Source of the DNA: FEN-1297 sp964498065
GTDB taxonomy: Bacteria > Bacteroidota > Ignavibacteria > Ignavibacteriales > Ignavibacteriaceae
Assembly: GCA_964498065.1 (NCBI GenBank)
Contig: CAZCFZ010000013.1
Coordinates: 15,166-79,165 of the forward strand
DNA length: 64,000 nt
Reading direction: 5' to 3'
Shown piece by piece: positions 18,502-26,959 of the stretch. How positions within the stretch are numbered: the stretch's first letter is position 1; every line of letters starts with the position of its first letter. Under the pieces are notes generated by a model, which saw only the letters and a program-made list of their open reading frames with translations, had not been told where the DNA came from and ran no database searches. A program made the translations under genes and the position numbers.

Positions 18502-19572
18502 ATGAACTTGTTTAATATTTATTTACCTGTTGCCGGGATTCAGTTCAACATTATCTTGTTAATTTCGATCGGATTTTGTGTGGGAGTTTTGGGCGGATTC
18601 TTCGGTGTAGGCGGCGGATGGATAGTTACACCTGCTCTAAACATTTTCGGTTTTCATATTGCCTATGCAATCGGTACAGGTAATGCAAATATTTTCGGGC
18701 AAACAATCGGAGCAGTGAAAAAACATCACAAGATGGGAAACATCGATTGGAAACTGGGTTTCCTTTCTATTATTACCTCTGTTATCGGATTGGAAATTGG
18801 AAGTGATCTAATTATTGATTTGGAAAAAATCGGCGATGTAGGTTTAATAGTTAGATGCACTTATATAATATTTTTAGTCGGACTCGGTTCTTATATGCTC
18901 TATGATTATTTTGTTATTCGATCCAGGCAACTTAAAATTCTTCAAGATGAAACCGATAATTCCGCAAAGACAAAACAAAAAATAGAACGAAGCAAGCTTG
19001 CAGAAAAACTTTATCAGTTAAATATACCTCCTATGGTCTCTCTGCCTACATCCGGAATTGAGGGAGTATCATTATGGATTATTTTATTTATTTTTTTGTG
19101 CACCGGTTTTATATCCGGATTTTTAGGCGTCGGTGGCGGTTTTATAATTATTCCCGCATTAGTTTATTTAATTGGGCTGCCGACAGTAATTGCAGTTGGA
19201 ACAAGCTGTATGATTGTACTTTTCAGTTCGGCATACGGTTGTTTAACTTATGCTGTAAAAGGGCGTGTGGAAGTAATTGCCGCAATGATTATGTTAATAG
19301 GCGCTTCTATAGGTGCACAAATCGGAGCAACTGCAGTCAAATACATAAAGGGTTACGGAATAAGGCTTCTTTTTGCAATTATGATAATATTCGCAAGTTT
19401 TTCTGTTGTAACTGAACAACTTTATAAAATGACTATGAAACAATATTTCCAAAACCTCGCCGGTATTGTATTAATGGGAACAGCATTAACCATAGCATTA
19501 ATAATTTTCTTTAGACTAATAATTGAATCGAGACGGGAAAAAAACGAAAATAAAATAACCATAAAGAATTAA
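18502..19572 (+). CDS. TauE/SafE (TSUP) family permease, tandem copy 3
   Basis: 356 aa, same architecture as its neighbours. The first motif is GFFGVGGGWIVTPAL, with AIGT followed by GNA, where Asn replaces the Leu of other copies; the second is SGFLGVGGGFIIIPAL, with VGT followed by SCM. These changes fall in the two symmetry-related positions that also vary in the other copies, which may tune substrate choice. The gap to copy 4 is only 6 bp, so they are surely co-transcribed. Most similar in its helices to copies 4 and 5. Confidence 0.88.
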   Translation: MNLFNIYLPVAGIQFNIILLISIGFCVGVLGGFFGVGGGWIVTPALNIFGFHIAYAIGTGNANIFGQTIGAVKKHHKMGNIDWKLGFLSIITSVIGLEIGSDLIIDLEKIGDVGLIVRCTYIIFLVGLGSYMLYDYFVIRSRQLKILQDETDNSAKTKQKIERSKLAEKLYQLNIPPMVSLPTSGIEGVSLWIILFIFLCTGFISGFLGVGGGFIIIPALVYLIGLPTVIAVGTSCMIVLFSSAYGCLTYAVKGRVEVIAAMIMLIGASIGAQIGATAVKYIKGYGIRLLFAIMIIFASFSVVTEQLYKMTMKQYFQNLAGIVLMGTALTIALIIFFRLIIESRREKNENKITIKN

Positions 19573-19578
19573 AATCGT

Positions 19579-20652
19579 ATGGACATTTTTAATATTTATT
19601 TGCCGGTTGCAGGAATCGAATTTAACGTACTTTTATTAATTTTAATCGGCTTTTGTGTAGGTGTTTTAGGTGGTTTTTTCGGCGTAGGCGGCGGCTGGAT
19701 TGTCACCCCTGCATTAAATATATTCGGATTCCATATGGCCTTTGCAATAGGAACCGACTTATCAAATATCTTTGGTCAATCTATCGGTGCGGTAAAAAAA
19801 CATCAAAAGATGGGCAACATTGATTGGAAACTCGGACTTATTTCTATTGTTACTTCAATCATAGGATTGGAAATCGGGTCAGATCTAATTATGGAACTCG
19901 AAAAATTAGGAGATGTCGGTATAATTGTTAGATGGTGCTATATGATTCTTCTTTCTTCTCTGGGCTGTTATATGCTTTATGATTATTTTGTTCTTCGTCA
20001 AAAACAATTAAAAAATAACAATAATAATGATAAAAATAATCCTGGAATCAAGCTTAAATCAAACAGAAGTAAATTAGCCGAAAAGCTTTATAAATTAAAT
20101 ATCCCTCCGATGATATCATTCCCTGCTTCTGAGATTGAAGGTGTTTCTTTATGGATTATTCTTCTGATTTTTTTATTTACAGGTTTTCTTTCAGGATTTT
20201 TAGGAGTAGGCGGAGGCTTTATTATAATGCCTGCTCTGGTTTATTTAATCGGCCTTCCTACTGCAATTGCGGTTGGGACCAGTTTAATTACTGTTCTTTT
20301 TAGCGGTGCCTACGGATGCTTTACTTATGCCGTTAAAGGAAGAGTTGAATTAATTGCAGCATTTATTATGCTGATAGGTGCTTCAATCGGTGCTCAAGTC
20401 GGTTCTACCGCTGTTAGATACATAAAAGGATACGGTATTCGTTTACTCTTTTCTATTATGATCATCTTTGCAGGCTTATCCGTAGCAACAGAACAGTTTT
20501 ACAAAATTACCATGAAACAATTTTTTCAATCTTTGGCCGGGATTGTTTTAATGGGAACAGCCCTAACAATGTCATTGGTTATAATAGTTAAACTTATGAT
20601 AGAATTTAAAAAAGAAAAAAAAGAAAAAGAATCATTTAATTCATTAAACTAA
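19579..20652 (+). CDS. TauE/SafE (TSUP) family permease, tandem copy 4
   Basis: 357 aa. The N-terminal 70 residues are nearly identical to those of copy 5, including AIGT followed by DLS, where an acidic residue replaces Gly or Cys. The second half retains VGT-SLI as in copies 1 and 2. The central loop is Asn/Lys-rich (NNNNNDKNNP). It ends 15 bp before copy 5. The near identity with copy 5 in the first half and divergence in the loop point to a recent duplication. Substrate inferred to be a sulfur oxyanion. Confidence 0.88.
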   Translation: MDIFNIYLPVAGIEFNVLLLILIGFCVGVLGGFFGVGGGWIVTPALNIFGFHMAFAIGTDLSNIFGQSIGAVKKHQKMGNIDWKLGLISIVTSIIGLEIGSDLIMELEKLGDVGIIVRWCYMILLSSLGCYMLYDYFVLRQKQLKNNNNNDKNNPGIKLKSNRSKLAEKLYKLNIPPMISFPASEIEGVSLWIILLIFLFTGFLSGFLGVGGGFIIMPALVYLIGLPTAIAVGTSLITVLFSGAYGCFTYAVKGRVELIAAFIMLIGASIGAQVGSTAVRYIKGYGIRLLFSIMIIFAGLSVATEQFYKITMKQFFQSLAGIVLMGTALTMSLVIIVKLMIEFKKEKKEKESFNSLN

Positions 20653-20667
20653 CAAATAGAAATAAAT

Positions 20668-21720
20668 ATGGATATATTTAATATATATTTACCTGTTGCC
20701 GGAATTGAATTCAATATTCTATTATTAATTCTAATCGGATTCTGTGTTGGTGTTTTAGGAGGATTCTTCGGCGTTGGCGGAGGTTGGATTGTAACCCCGG
20801 CTTTAAACATTTTCGGATTTCACATGGCATTTGCAATAGGAACAGATTTATCAAATATTTTCGGCCAATCTATTGGGGCTGTAAAAAAGCACCATAAAAT
20901 GGGAAATATTGATTGGAAACTTGGTTTTATATCTATTATTGCGTCTGTAGTTGGATTGGAACTTGGTTCCCAAGTAATCTTAATATTGGAAAAAGAAGGT
21001 GATGTCGGCTCCATTGTTAGATGGTGTTACCTTTTCCTTATGTTCGGACTAAGTATTCTTATGTTTTATGATTATTTTAAATTAAATCCTAAAAAGGGGA
21101 AAAAAGCTAAAAATAAAACCTCGAATGAGGAAAGAGAACCTGTACGAACCAAGAGTATAATTGCCGAAAGACTACATAAAATCAATTTACCTCCCATGAT
21201 CTCATTTCCTGCTTCCGGGATCAAATCTGTATCTTTATGGATTGTTTTATTTATTTTTCTTTTTACCGGTTTTCTTTCGGGTTTTTTAGGTGTCGGAGGA
21301 GGTTTTATAAGAATGCCTGCTCTTGTCTATTTAATCGGAGTACCTACTGTTATTGCAGTTGGAACAGACCTGATGAGTGTATTGTTTTCCGGGGCTTACG
21401 GCTGTTTTACTTATGCGGTTAAAGGAAGAGTTGAATTAATTGCGGCTTTCTTTATGCTTATCGGAGCTTCAATTGGTGCTCAAATAGGCGCTACAGCAGT
21501 TAAATATATTAAGGGTTACGGAATAAGATTATTATTTGCCATAATGATAATATGTGCAGGCTGTTCAATTGCGCTGGAACAAGCTTCTAAAATAACCAAT
21601 CTCGATATTCTCTCGACAATTGCAGGTATTGTATTAATGGGAACAGCTGTTTCTATGACTTTGATAATTATAATTAGTCTTGTGTCCGAATTTAGAAAAG
21701 AAAAAAAATTGAGTTTATAA
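20668..21720 (+). CDS. TauE/SafE (TSUP) family permease, tandem copy 5
   Basis: 350 aa, last of the tandem array. AIGT-DLS occurs in the first half and VGT-DLM in the second, so this copy alone has an Asp at both symmetry-related positions. Its second glycine motif is GVGGGFIRMPAL, with an Arg where the others have Ile. A pair of acidic residues plus an added Arg suggests a different anion or coupling ion from the other copies; this is inference. It is followed by a 67-bp gap and the small membrane protein. Confidence 0.88.
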   Translation: MDIFNIYLPVAGIEFNILLLILIGFCVGVLGGFFGVGGGWIVTPALNIFGFHMAFAIGTDLSNIFGQSIGAVKKHHKMGNIDWKLGFISIIASVVGLELGSQVILILEKEGDVGSIVRWCYLFLMFGLSILMFYDYFKLNPKKGKKAKNKTSNEEREPVRTKSIIAERLHKINLPPMISFPASGIKSVSLWIVLFIFLFTGFLSGFLGVGGGFIRMPALVYLIGVPTVIAVGTDLMSVLFSGAYGCFTYAVKGRVELIAAFFMLIGASIGAQIGATAVKYIKGYGIRLLFAIMIICAGCSIALEQASKITNLDILSTIAGIVLMGTAVSMTLIIIISLVSEFRKEKKLSL

Positions 21721-21787
21721 AATCTCAATTATGAATTAAATTTGAATTAAGAAATAATTAATAAATAAAATATGAAGGAAGGATAAT

Positions 21788-22090
21788 ATGTCCGCAAAAA
21801 AGTTATTAATAATTATATTTTTCTGTTTTATTTATATAAACATGTATAATTATAGTTATGCTAATGAAGTCGGCGGCAAACAAGAAACCGCATTAAATAA
21901 TAAAATTGATACCAAAAATCTTTCTGGCGTTGATTTAATAATTGTAAATTTATACAATGGCGACAGAATACTTTATGCAGTAGTTGTTACTTTGGTAATG
22001 GCATCTTTGGGATCGATCATGGCATTTGGAACAGACCTTGTATTGAAATTTTTCGGAATGAGTGTGTCAAAGATTTCCCACAATGAATGA
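21788..22090 (+). CDS. Small membrane protein with signal peptide, downstream of the TSUP array
   Basis: 100 aa, with an AAGGAAGG site before the start. An N-terminal hydrophobic stretch ending SYANE is a probable cleaved signal peptide. A single membrane helix follows at about residues 62-86 (YAVVVTLVMASLGSIMAFGTDLVL). The helix contains a GTDL element that recalls the GTDL of TSUP copies 4 and 5, though this may be chance. No known domain was recognised. Its place directly after five transporters suggests an accessory subunit, but that is inference. Confidence 0.6.
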   Translation: MSAKKLLIIIFFCFIYINMYNYSYANEVGGKQETALNNKIDTKNLSGVDLIIVNLYNGDRILYAVVVTLVMASLGSIMAFGTDLVLKFFGMSVSKISHNE

Positions 22091-22192
22091 ATTTTATCCG
22101 TGAATCTTTAATATTCTCATTTAAAACTCATAGAAATTAAAAATTCATGAATAATATACTTGAAATGACTTCTAAGCAAAATTAAATTAATG

Positions 22193-22223
22193 TTGACAAT
22201 TTAAATTGATAAATTAATTTAAT
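22193..22223 (+). promoter_or_regulatory. Candidate sigma-70-like promoter for the sensor/regulator/PEP-synthase-like operon
   Basis: A perfect TTGACA at 22193-22198 is followed after 19 bp by TTTAAT (22218-22223), 45 bp before the sensor gene. The spacer is longer than the usual 17 bp and the region is very AT-rich, so a chance match is possible. Confidence 0.25.
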
Positions 22224-22268
22224 CACATTTTTATAATTTCCTAACCGTATAATCAGATTATTGAAAGA

Positions 22269-23858
22269 TTGAATAAATTGAAAATAATTGAAAGATTAAA
22301 ATATTTAAGTATATCTTCTCGCATTTCAATCTTACTCGGAATAATTATTCTGTTAACAATGGGAGGATTTTCTACATTCAGTCTTATTAAACAGGAAGAT
22401 GCGGCAATAGATGCCATAAGCCATAATGCAGAGCAGCTCAGCAAAACAACCGAAAAGATATTAAGATTAAGCATGCTTAAAAATAGACGAGATGAATTAT
22501 CCATGGCTGTACATGATATTGTCGGTAAAGAAGGAATAATATCTGTTAGAATTTTAAATCATAAAGGAGTTATTAAATTTTCATCAAATCCTTCTGAAAT
22601 AAACGAACATATTTCACAAACCAGTCCTGAGGGAATGGCAACAAACCAACTATGCAAAAGCTGCCATAAAAATGAGTATAATAAGTCAGAATACGATATT
22701 AAAAATTTTTCACAATATAAGATTGTTAAGAAAGATAACTTAATTTACAGTTGGCAGCCAATTTATAATGCCCGGAGCTGTTATACGGAAGCATGCCATT
22801 CAAGTTTTGAAGAACCTGTTATAAAAAGAGCAAATAATTTAAAGACCGGTGAAGCATACTTGCCGGTACATGATTCTTCTCAAACTATACTTGGATTCAT
22901 TGATATTGAAGTATCCACTAAGAGAATTAACTCAAATCTTGCCAAGACACGTACACAACTTATTTTATTTACTATTATTTTTGCGTTAATTGCATCAATA
23001 ATAACCTATTTATCGATCAAATATCTTATTGGCAAACCTATAAAAAATTTAGTTGACGGTACTAAACGAGTAGCCGAAGGAAATTTTAAAGATGAAATAC
23101 CTCCTGGTAAAGCAGAATTAAAATTACTTGCCGAATCATTTAATAAAATGCAGAGACAATTATTATCCACCCAGACTCAATTAATCGAATCCGAAAAACT
23201 TGCATCCGTCGGCAAACTTGCCGAAGAAATTGCAAACGAAATCAACAATCCTTTAACCGGTATAATTATACATAGTGAAAGCTTAATTGCGGAATCAAAA
23301 TCTAACAATAACAGTATAAATGATTTTGAAACTATTAAATTGGAAGCATTAAAAATTAGAGAAAGTATAAAGAATATTTTATCTTTTACAGGCGGGAATA
23401 AACCAGAATTTAGAATTACATTTATTGGCGATATAATTAATCATGCAATTTTAATTGTGAAGAAGTTTTCTAATTTTCAAAATATTAAGATTATTTCTGA
23501 AATTCCTAAAACTCTTCCGAATGTTTCCGTAGACCCTGCATTATTAGAACAAGTGTTCTTAAATCTTCTTTTAATTTCGTCCGAATCCATGCCGGCGGGC
23601 GGGATTTTAGATATACTTGTTAATTATTCTGACATTAAAAAGCAAATAGAAATCGTTTTTTCCGATACAGGAAAGGGAATTTCCGAAAATATTCTTCAAA
23701 AGATTTTTAATCCTGTTAATATTCCGGAACTTGAAAATTTTGAAAAGACAGGAATAAGTCTAGTTGTTTGTAAAGATATTATAGAAATGCATAACGGAAC
23801 GCTAAAAATAAATAATACAGGTTCAGGAACTGTTGTTTCTATTGCATTACCGGTTTAG
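22269..23858 (+). CDS. Membrane sensor with heme-c motifs and a degenerate histidine kinase core
   Basis: 529 aa, starting at a TTG because no ATG occurs before residue 31. Membrane helices at about 17-37 and 229-251 flank an extracytoplasmic domain with a CKSCH motif (Cys129-His133) and a CX4CH motif (Cys171-His177), the pair seen in heme-c redox or gas sensors. A HAMP region (about 250-300) and a HisKA/HATPase region follow. The H-box reads IANEINNPLTG, so the phosphoacceptor His is Asn323. The N-box reads NLLLISSESM, with Ile436 in place of the Mg-binding Asn, and the second glycine box is reduced to KTGISL. Only DTGKGI is intact. By sequence it should not autophosphorylate. It is followed 5 bp later by a response regulator. 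Confidence 0.85.
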   Translation: MNKLKIIERLKYLSISSRISILLGIIILLTMGGFSTFSLIKQEDAAIDAISHNAEQLSKTTEKILRLSMLKNRRDELSMAVHDIVGKEGIISVRILNHKGVIKFSSNPSEINEHISQTSPEGMATNQLCKSCHKNEYNKSEYDIKNFSQYKIVKKDNLIYSWQPIYNARSCYTEACHSSFEEPVIKRANNLKTGEAYLPVHDSSQTILGFIDIEVSTKRINSNLAKTRTQLILFTIIFALIASIITYLSIKYLIGKPIKNLVDGTKRVAEGNFKDEIPPGKAELKLLAESFNKMQRQLLSTQTQLIESEKLASVGKLAEEIANEINNPLTGIIIHSESLIAESKSNNNSINDFETIKLEALKIRESIKNILSFTGGNKPEFRITFIGDIINHAILIVKKFSNFQNIKIISEIPKTLPNVSVDPALLEQVFLNLLLISSESMPAGGILDILVNYSDIKKQIEIVFSDTGKGISENILQKIFNPVNIPELENFEKTGISLVVCKDIIEMHNGTLKINNTGSGTVVSIALPV

Positions 23859-23863
23859 GACTT

Positions 23864-24277
23864 ATGAAAAATTTAATTAAAATACTGGTTATTGATAAAG
23901 AAGAAATTATTCTCAAATCAGTAAAAAAAGCTCTTAAAAATAACGACCATACGGAATTTGTAATTACAACATGTAACACTGCATTGGAAGGTTTAAAATT
24001 AATTAGAACTGATAAGTTTGATCTTGCTTTAATTGATCCAATTCTGCCGGGAATGAACGGGAATGAACTAATAAGGAGAATAAAAAATATTTATCAGGAT
24101 ATGCCTATAATTATTATGTCGGGATATTCGTCTGTCGGAACTAACCAATTCGAATTTGTTACTGGGCAGAACGGATTTTCTAAACCAACAGTAGACATTT
24201 TAAAAAAACCTTTTACGACGGAGGAGATAAATTCCGTTATCGGTAAGACATTAAGAAATTATTTAAATATAAATTAA
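23864..24277 (+). CDS. Stand-alone response regulator receiver domain
   Basis: 137 aa, a single CheY-like domain without output domain. The phosphoacceptor Asp58 (LALIDPILPG), Ser86 in IIMSGY and Lys115 (LKKPF) are present. The acidic pair at the N-terminus reads IDKEE, so the second Mg-binding acid is Lys12, which usually weakens phosphorylation. There is an unusual insertion (TNQFEFVTGQNGFSKPT) between Ser86 and Lys115. It follows the degenerate kinase by 5 bp and precedes the PEP-synthase-like gene by 16 bp, so the three probably act together. Confidence 0.85.
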   Translation: MKNLIKILVIDKEEIILKSVKKALKNNDHTEFVITTCNTALEGLKLIRTDKFDLALIDPILPGMNGNELIRRIKNIYQDMPIIIMSGYSSVGTNQFEFVTGQNGFSKPTVDILKKPFTTEEINSVIGKTLRNYLNIN

Positions 24278-24293
24278 AAAACATTTACAGATC

Positions 24294-26951
24294 ATGAAAT
24301 TTTTTAGAAATATTTTTAAAAAACAGGAAAGGGAGACAATTTCTTTTAAAGAAAAGCTTCACCACTTTCAGCGTCTTTTGTTTTCAAACGATGAAGCTTT
24401 AAAACTTATGGGCGGTTTAAGTGAACTACTTGTTTCAGGACATCCCTTTTCAAGAGGAGAAATTCATAGAGTTTATTCCGAAATAATGAAAAATACGCAG
24501 GAAGTCACTGAACATCTTTCAATCATGTGCGATGGTAAATATAAAACTCTGATCGGCCAAGTAAAAAAAATAAAAAGTAAATGCGAGAAAGAACTTGCCC
24601 CGGGTTTTTTCTGTACCATTAGATGGAACTGCAATAAAACAGATTGTACGGACTGTGAGGAAATTAATAGGCATGTAAAGGCTCCAAATAATCAACCATA
24701 TTCTTATAATGTTGATGAAATAACAATTGATAACACAAGAGAAGTCGGCGGTAAAATGAGCCGTTTATGCGAGGTACATAACAGGCTTCTTATTCCCATA
24801 CCGGATGGATTTTGTCTTACAACAAAATGTTTCAACGAATTTTTATCTCAGGGCGATTTGTTTGAACAGATTGATAAAACTATATCCTCCATAGATTATA
24901 ATGATAATGAACAAGTTCAGCAGGCCAGCCAGGTAATTCAGGCCCTTATCATTTCTACCCCTATTCCTTCTCTTATTGAGAAAATAATACTCGATAATTA
25001 TGAACATCTTACAACCAAACACGGCGACGTATTACTATCCGTAAGGTCAAGTGCAGTTGGTGAAGATGATTTGCATTTTTCATTTGCAGGATTACACTAT
25101 ACGGCATTAAACGTAAGCAAGGTTAATTTAATCGATGCATGCTTTGAAGTGTTAATTTCTAAATATTTACCGCAGTCAATCATATACAGGTATCTTACAG
25201 GTCTGCGCGATGTGGATATGCCTATGAGTATCGGGTGTATGCAGATGATTAATTCGGAAGTCAGCGGCGTATTGTTTACAAAGGATCCAATGGGGATAAA
25301 AGAAGGAATCATTATACACGCTGTTTGGGGTTTGGGAACCAAAGTAGTTGACGGAAGTGTTACGCCGCAGGAATTTATTGTGGATAGAAATACATGCAAG
25401 ATTAATAACTATAGGGTCGGAAATCAAAAAATTAAAACAACTCTAAGATTAACCGACGGATTACAGGAAGAAGAAATCCCTGAAGATATTTTACATAAAT
25501 CATGCTTAAATGAAAATCAAGTTAAAATAATAACGGAATATGCATTAAAAATTGAAACTTATTTTAATACGCCTCAGGATATTGAGTGGACAATTGATAA
25601 GAACGGAAAAGTATATATTTTACAATGCAGACCGTTAGCCGTTACAAGTGCTGCAAATGTTCAATCATCGGAAAAAATTTCTGCAGATGAAGAAAGATAT
25701 GACTATCCGGTTTTAATTGGTAAAGGAATATGTGCCAGTCCCGGTATCGGTGCGGGAAAAGTTTTTTTGCTGAATAGGTTTAAAGATCTTATAAATTTCC
25801 CTTCAGGGGGAATACTTGTAGTGAAAAAAACATCGCCTGAATTAACACGAGTTTTACACAAAGCCGCCGGATTAATAGCAGATATTGGAAATACAACCGG
25901 ACACCTCGCTATCATTGCACGTGAATTGGGAATACCGGTTCTTGTAAATACGGACAATGCAACTGAAACATTAAGCAGCAACCAAATGGTTACGGTAGAT
26001 ACGTTAAAAAATAAAGTTTATATGGGGGAAGCTAAAGAATTGATAGATAAATACGGCAAAGATTCAACTACCGAAAATATATTTATAAAGAGTCCTATGT
26101 TCAGGATTTGGCAAAATATCTCGGAATTAGTAATCCCCTTAAACTTAACCAACCCGGATTCATCAGATTTTACACCGGAAGGTTGTAAAACGCTTCATGA
26201 CGTTACAAGATTTGGTCATGAATATGCAATGAGAGAGATGTTTTCTTTATATGAGTCTGCACAATATGAAGATAAACATGCTTTCCCCTTAGATTTTTCC
26301 GTACCGTTAGATATACATATAATCGACCTCGGGAACGGTTTAAAAGATGTGACTGGTAAAAAAAGAGTAAAGCCTGATGATATTATTTCCCAGCCGTTTT
26401 TATCTTTAATAAAAGGTATGACTGCCCCGGGTATTAGATGGGCAGGTCCATTGCCAATTGATTTAAAAGGTTTTGCCAATCTTTTAATGTCAAATGTAAT
26501 TGATTCCAGCAGAAGCGACAGAGATTTGGGAAGCAGGAGTTATGCAATAATTTCAGATTGCTATATGAATTTCTTTTCCAGAATGGGTTACCATTTTTCA
26601 AGACTCGACGCTTACGTAAGCGATGAAATAAACAATAATTATATTAACTTTAATTTCCGCGGCGGCGCTGCAGATCCGATTAGAAAAATGAGAAGAGCGA
26701 AAATAATTACCAAGGTTTTGGAAACATTAAATTTTTCGGTTTCCTTAAAAAACGATCATGTTCTCGGAACGATTAGAAAAATTCCGTCTTCATTAGTTCT
26801 ATCTTTATTAACTGAAATCGGAAGATTAATGGGTGCGGTAAGAAATGTTGATGTTACACTTACTAATGATGAAAGCATACAGCAGTTTGTAGATGCTTTT
26901 ATTAAAGGCGACTCTTCCCCTGCGTTAAGATTTGTAGAAAAACACCAATAA
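24294..26951 (+). CDS. PEP-synthase-like protein (PEP/pyruvate-binding and phosphohistidine domains) with extra N- and C-terminal regions
   Basis: 885 aa. Residues 1-145 form a separate region with a Cys cluster (CTIRWNCNKTDCTDC). Residues about 148-450 are a PPDK_N ATP-grasp domain: EVGGKMSRL, SVRSSAVGEDDLHFSFAG, SGVLFTKDP and DIEWTIDKNGKVYILQCRPL. Residues about 475-580 are the mobile phosphohistidine domain with TTGHLAIIARELGIPV, where His537 is the phospho-carrier. No C-terminal TIM-barrel PEP-binding domain is present; instead there are about 300 residues of unrecognised sequence. So it resembles PEP synthase in its first two domains only and may phosphorylate something other than pyruvate. 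It is the third gene after the degenerate kinase and the regulator, and its stop is 8 bp from that of convergent qmoC. Confidence 0.8.
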   Translation: MKFFRNIFKKQERETISFKEKLHHFQRLLFSNDEALKLMGGLSELLVSGHPFSRGEIHRVYSEIMKNTQEVTEHLSIMCDGKYKTLIGQVKKIKSKCEKELAPGFFCTIRWNCNKTDCTDCEEINRHVKAPNNQPYSYNVDEITIDNTREVGGKMSRLCEVHNRLLIPIPDGFCLTTKCFNEFLSQGDLFEQIDKTISSIDYNDNEQVQQASQVIQALIISTPIPSLIEKIILDNYEHLTTKHGDVLLSVRSSAVGEDDLHFSFAGLHYTALNVSKVNLIDACFEVLISKYLPQSIIYRYLTGLRDVDMPMSIGCMQMINSEVSGVLFTKDPMGIKEGIIIHAVWGLGTKVVDGSVTPQEFIVDRNTCKINNYRVGNQKIKTTLRLTDGLQEEEIPEDILHKSCLNENQVKIITEYALKIETYFNTPQDIEWTIDKNGKVYILQCRPLAVTSAANVQSSEKISADEERYDYPVLIGKGICASPGIGAGKVFLLNRFKDLINFPSGGILVVKKTSPELTRVLHKAAGLIADIGNTTGHLAIIARELGIPVLVNTDNATETLSSNQMVTVDTLKNKVYMGEAKELIDKYGKDSTTENIFIKSPMFRIWQNISELVIPLNLTNPDSSDFTPEGCKTLHDVTRFGHEYAMREMFSLYESAQYEDKHAFPLDFSVPLDIHIIDLGNGLKDVTGKKRVKPDDIISQPFLSLIKGMTAPGIRWAGPLPIDLKGFANLLMSNVIDSSRSDRDLGSRSYAIISDCYMNFFSRMGYHFSRLDAYVSDEINNNYINFNFRGGAADPIRKMRRAKIITKVLETLNFSVSLKNDHVLGTIRKIPSSLVLSLLTEIGRLMGAVRNVDVTLTNDESIQQFVDAFIKGDSSPALRFVEKHQ

Positions 26952-26959
26952 TACGGTTC

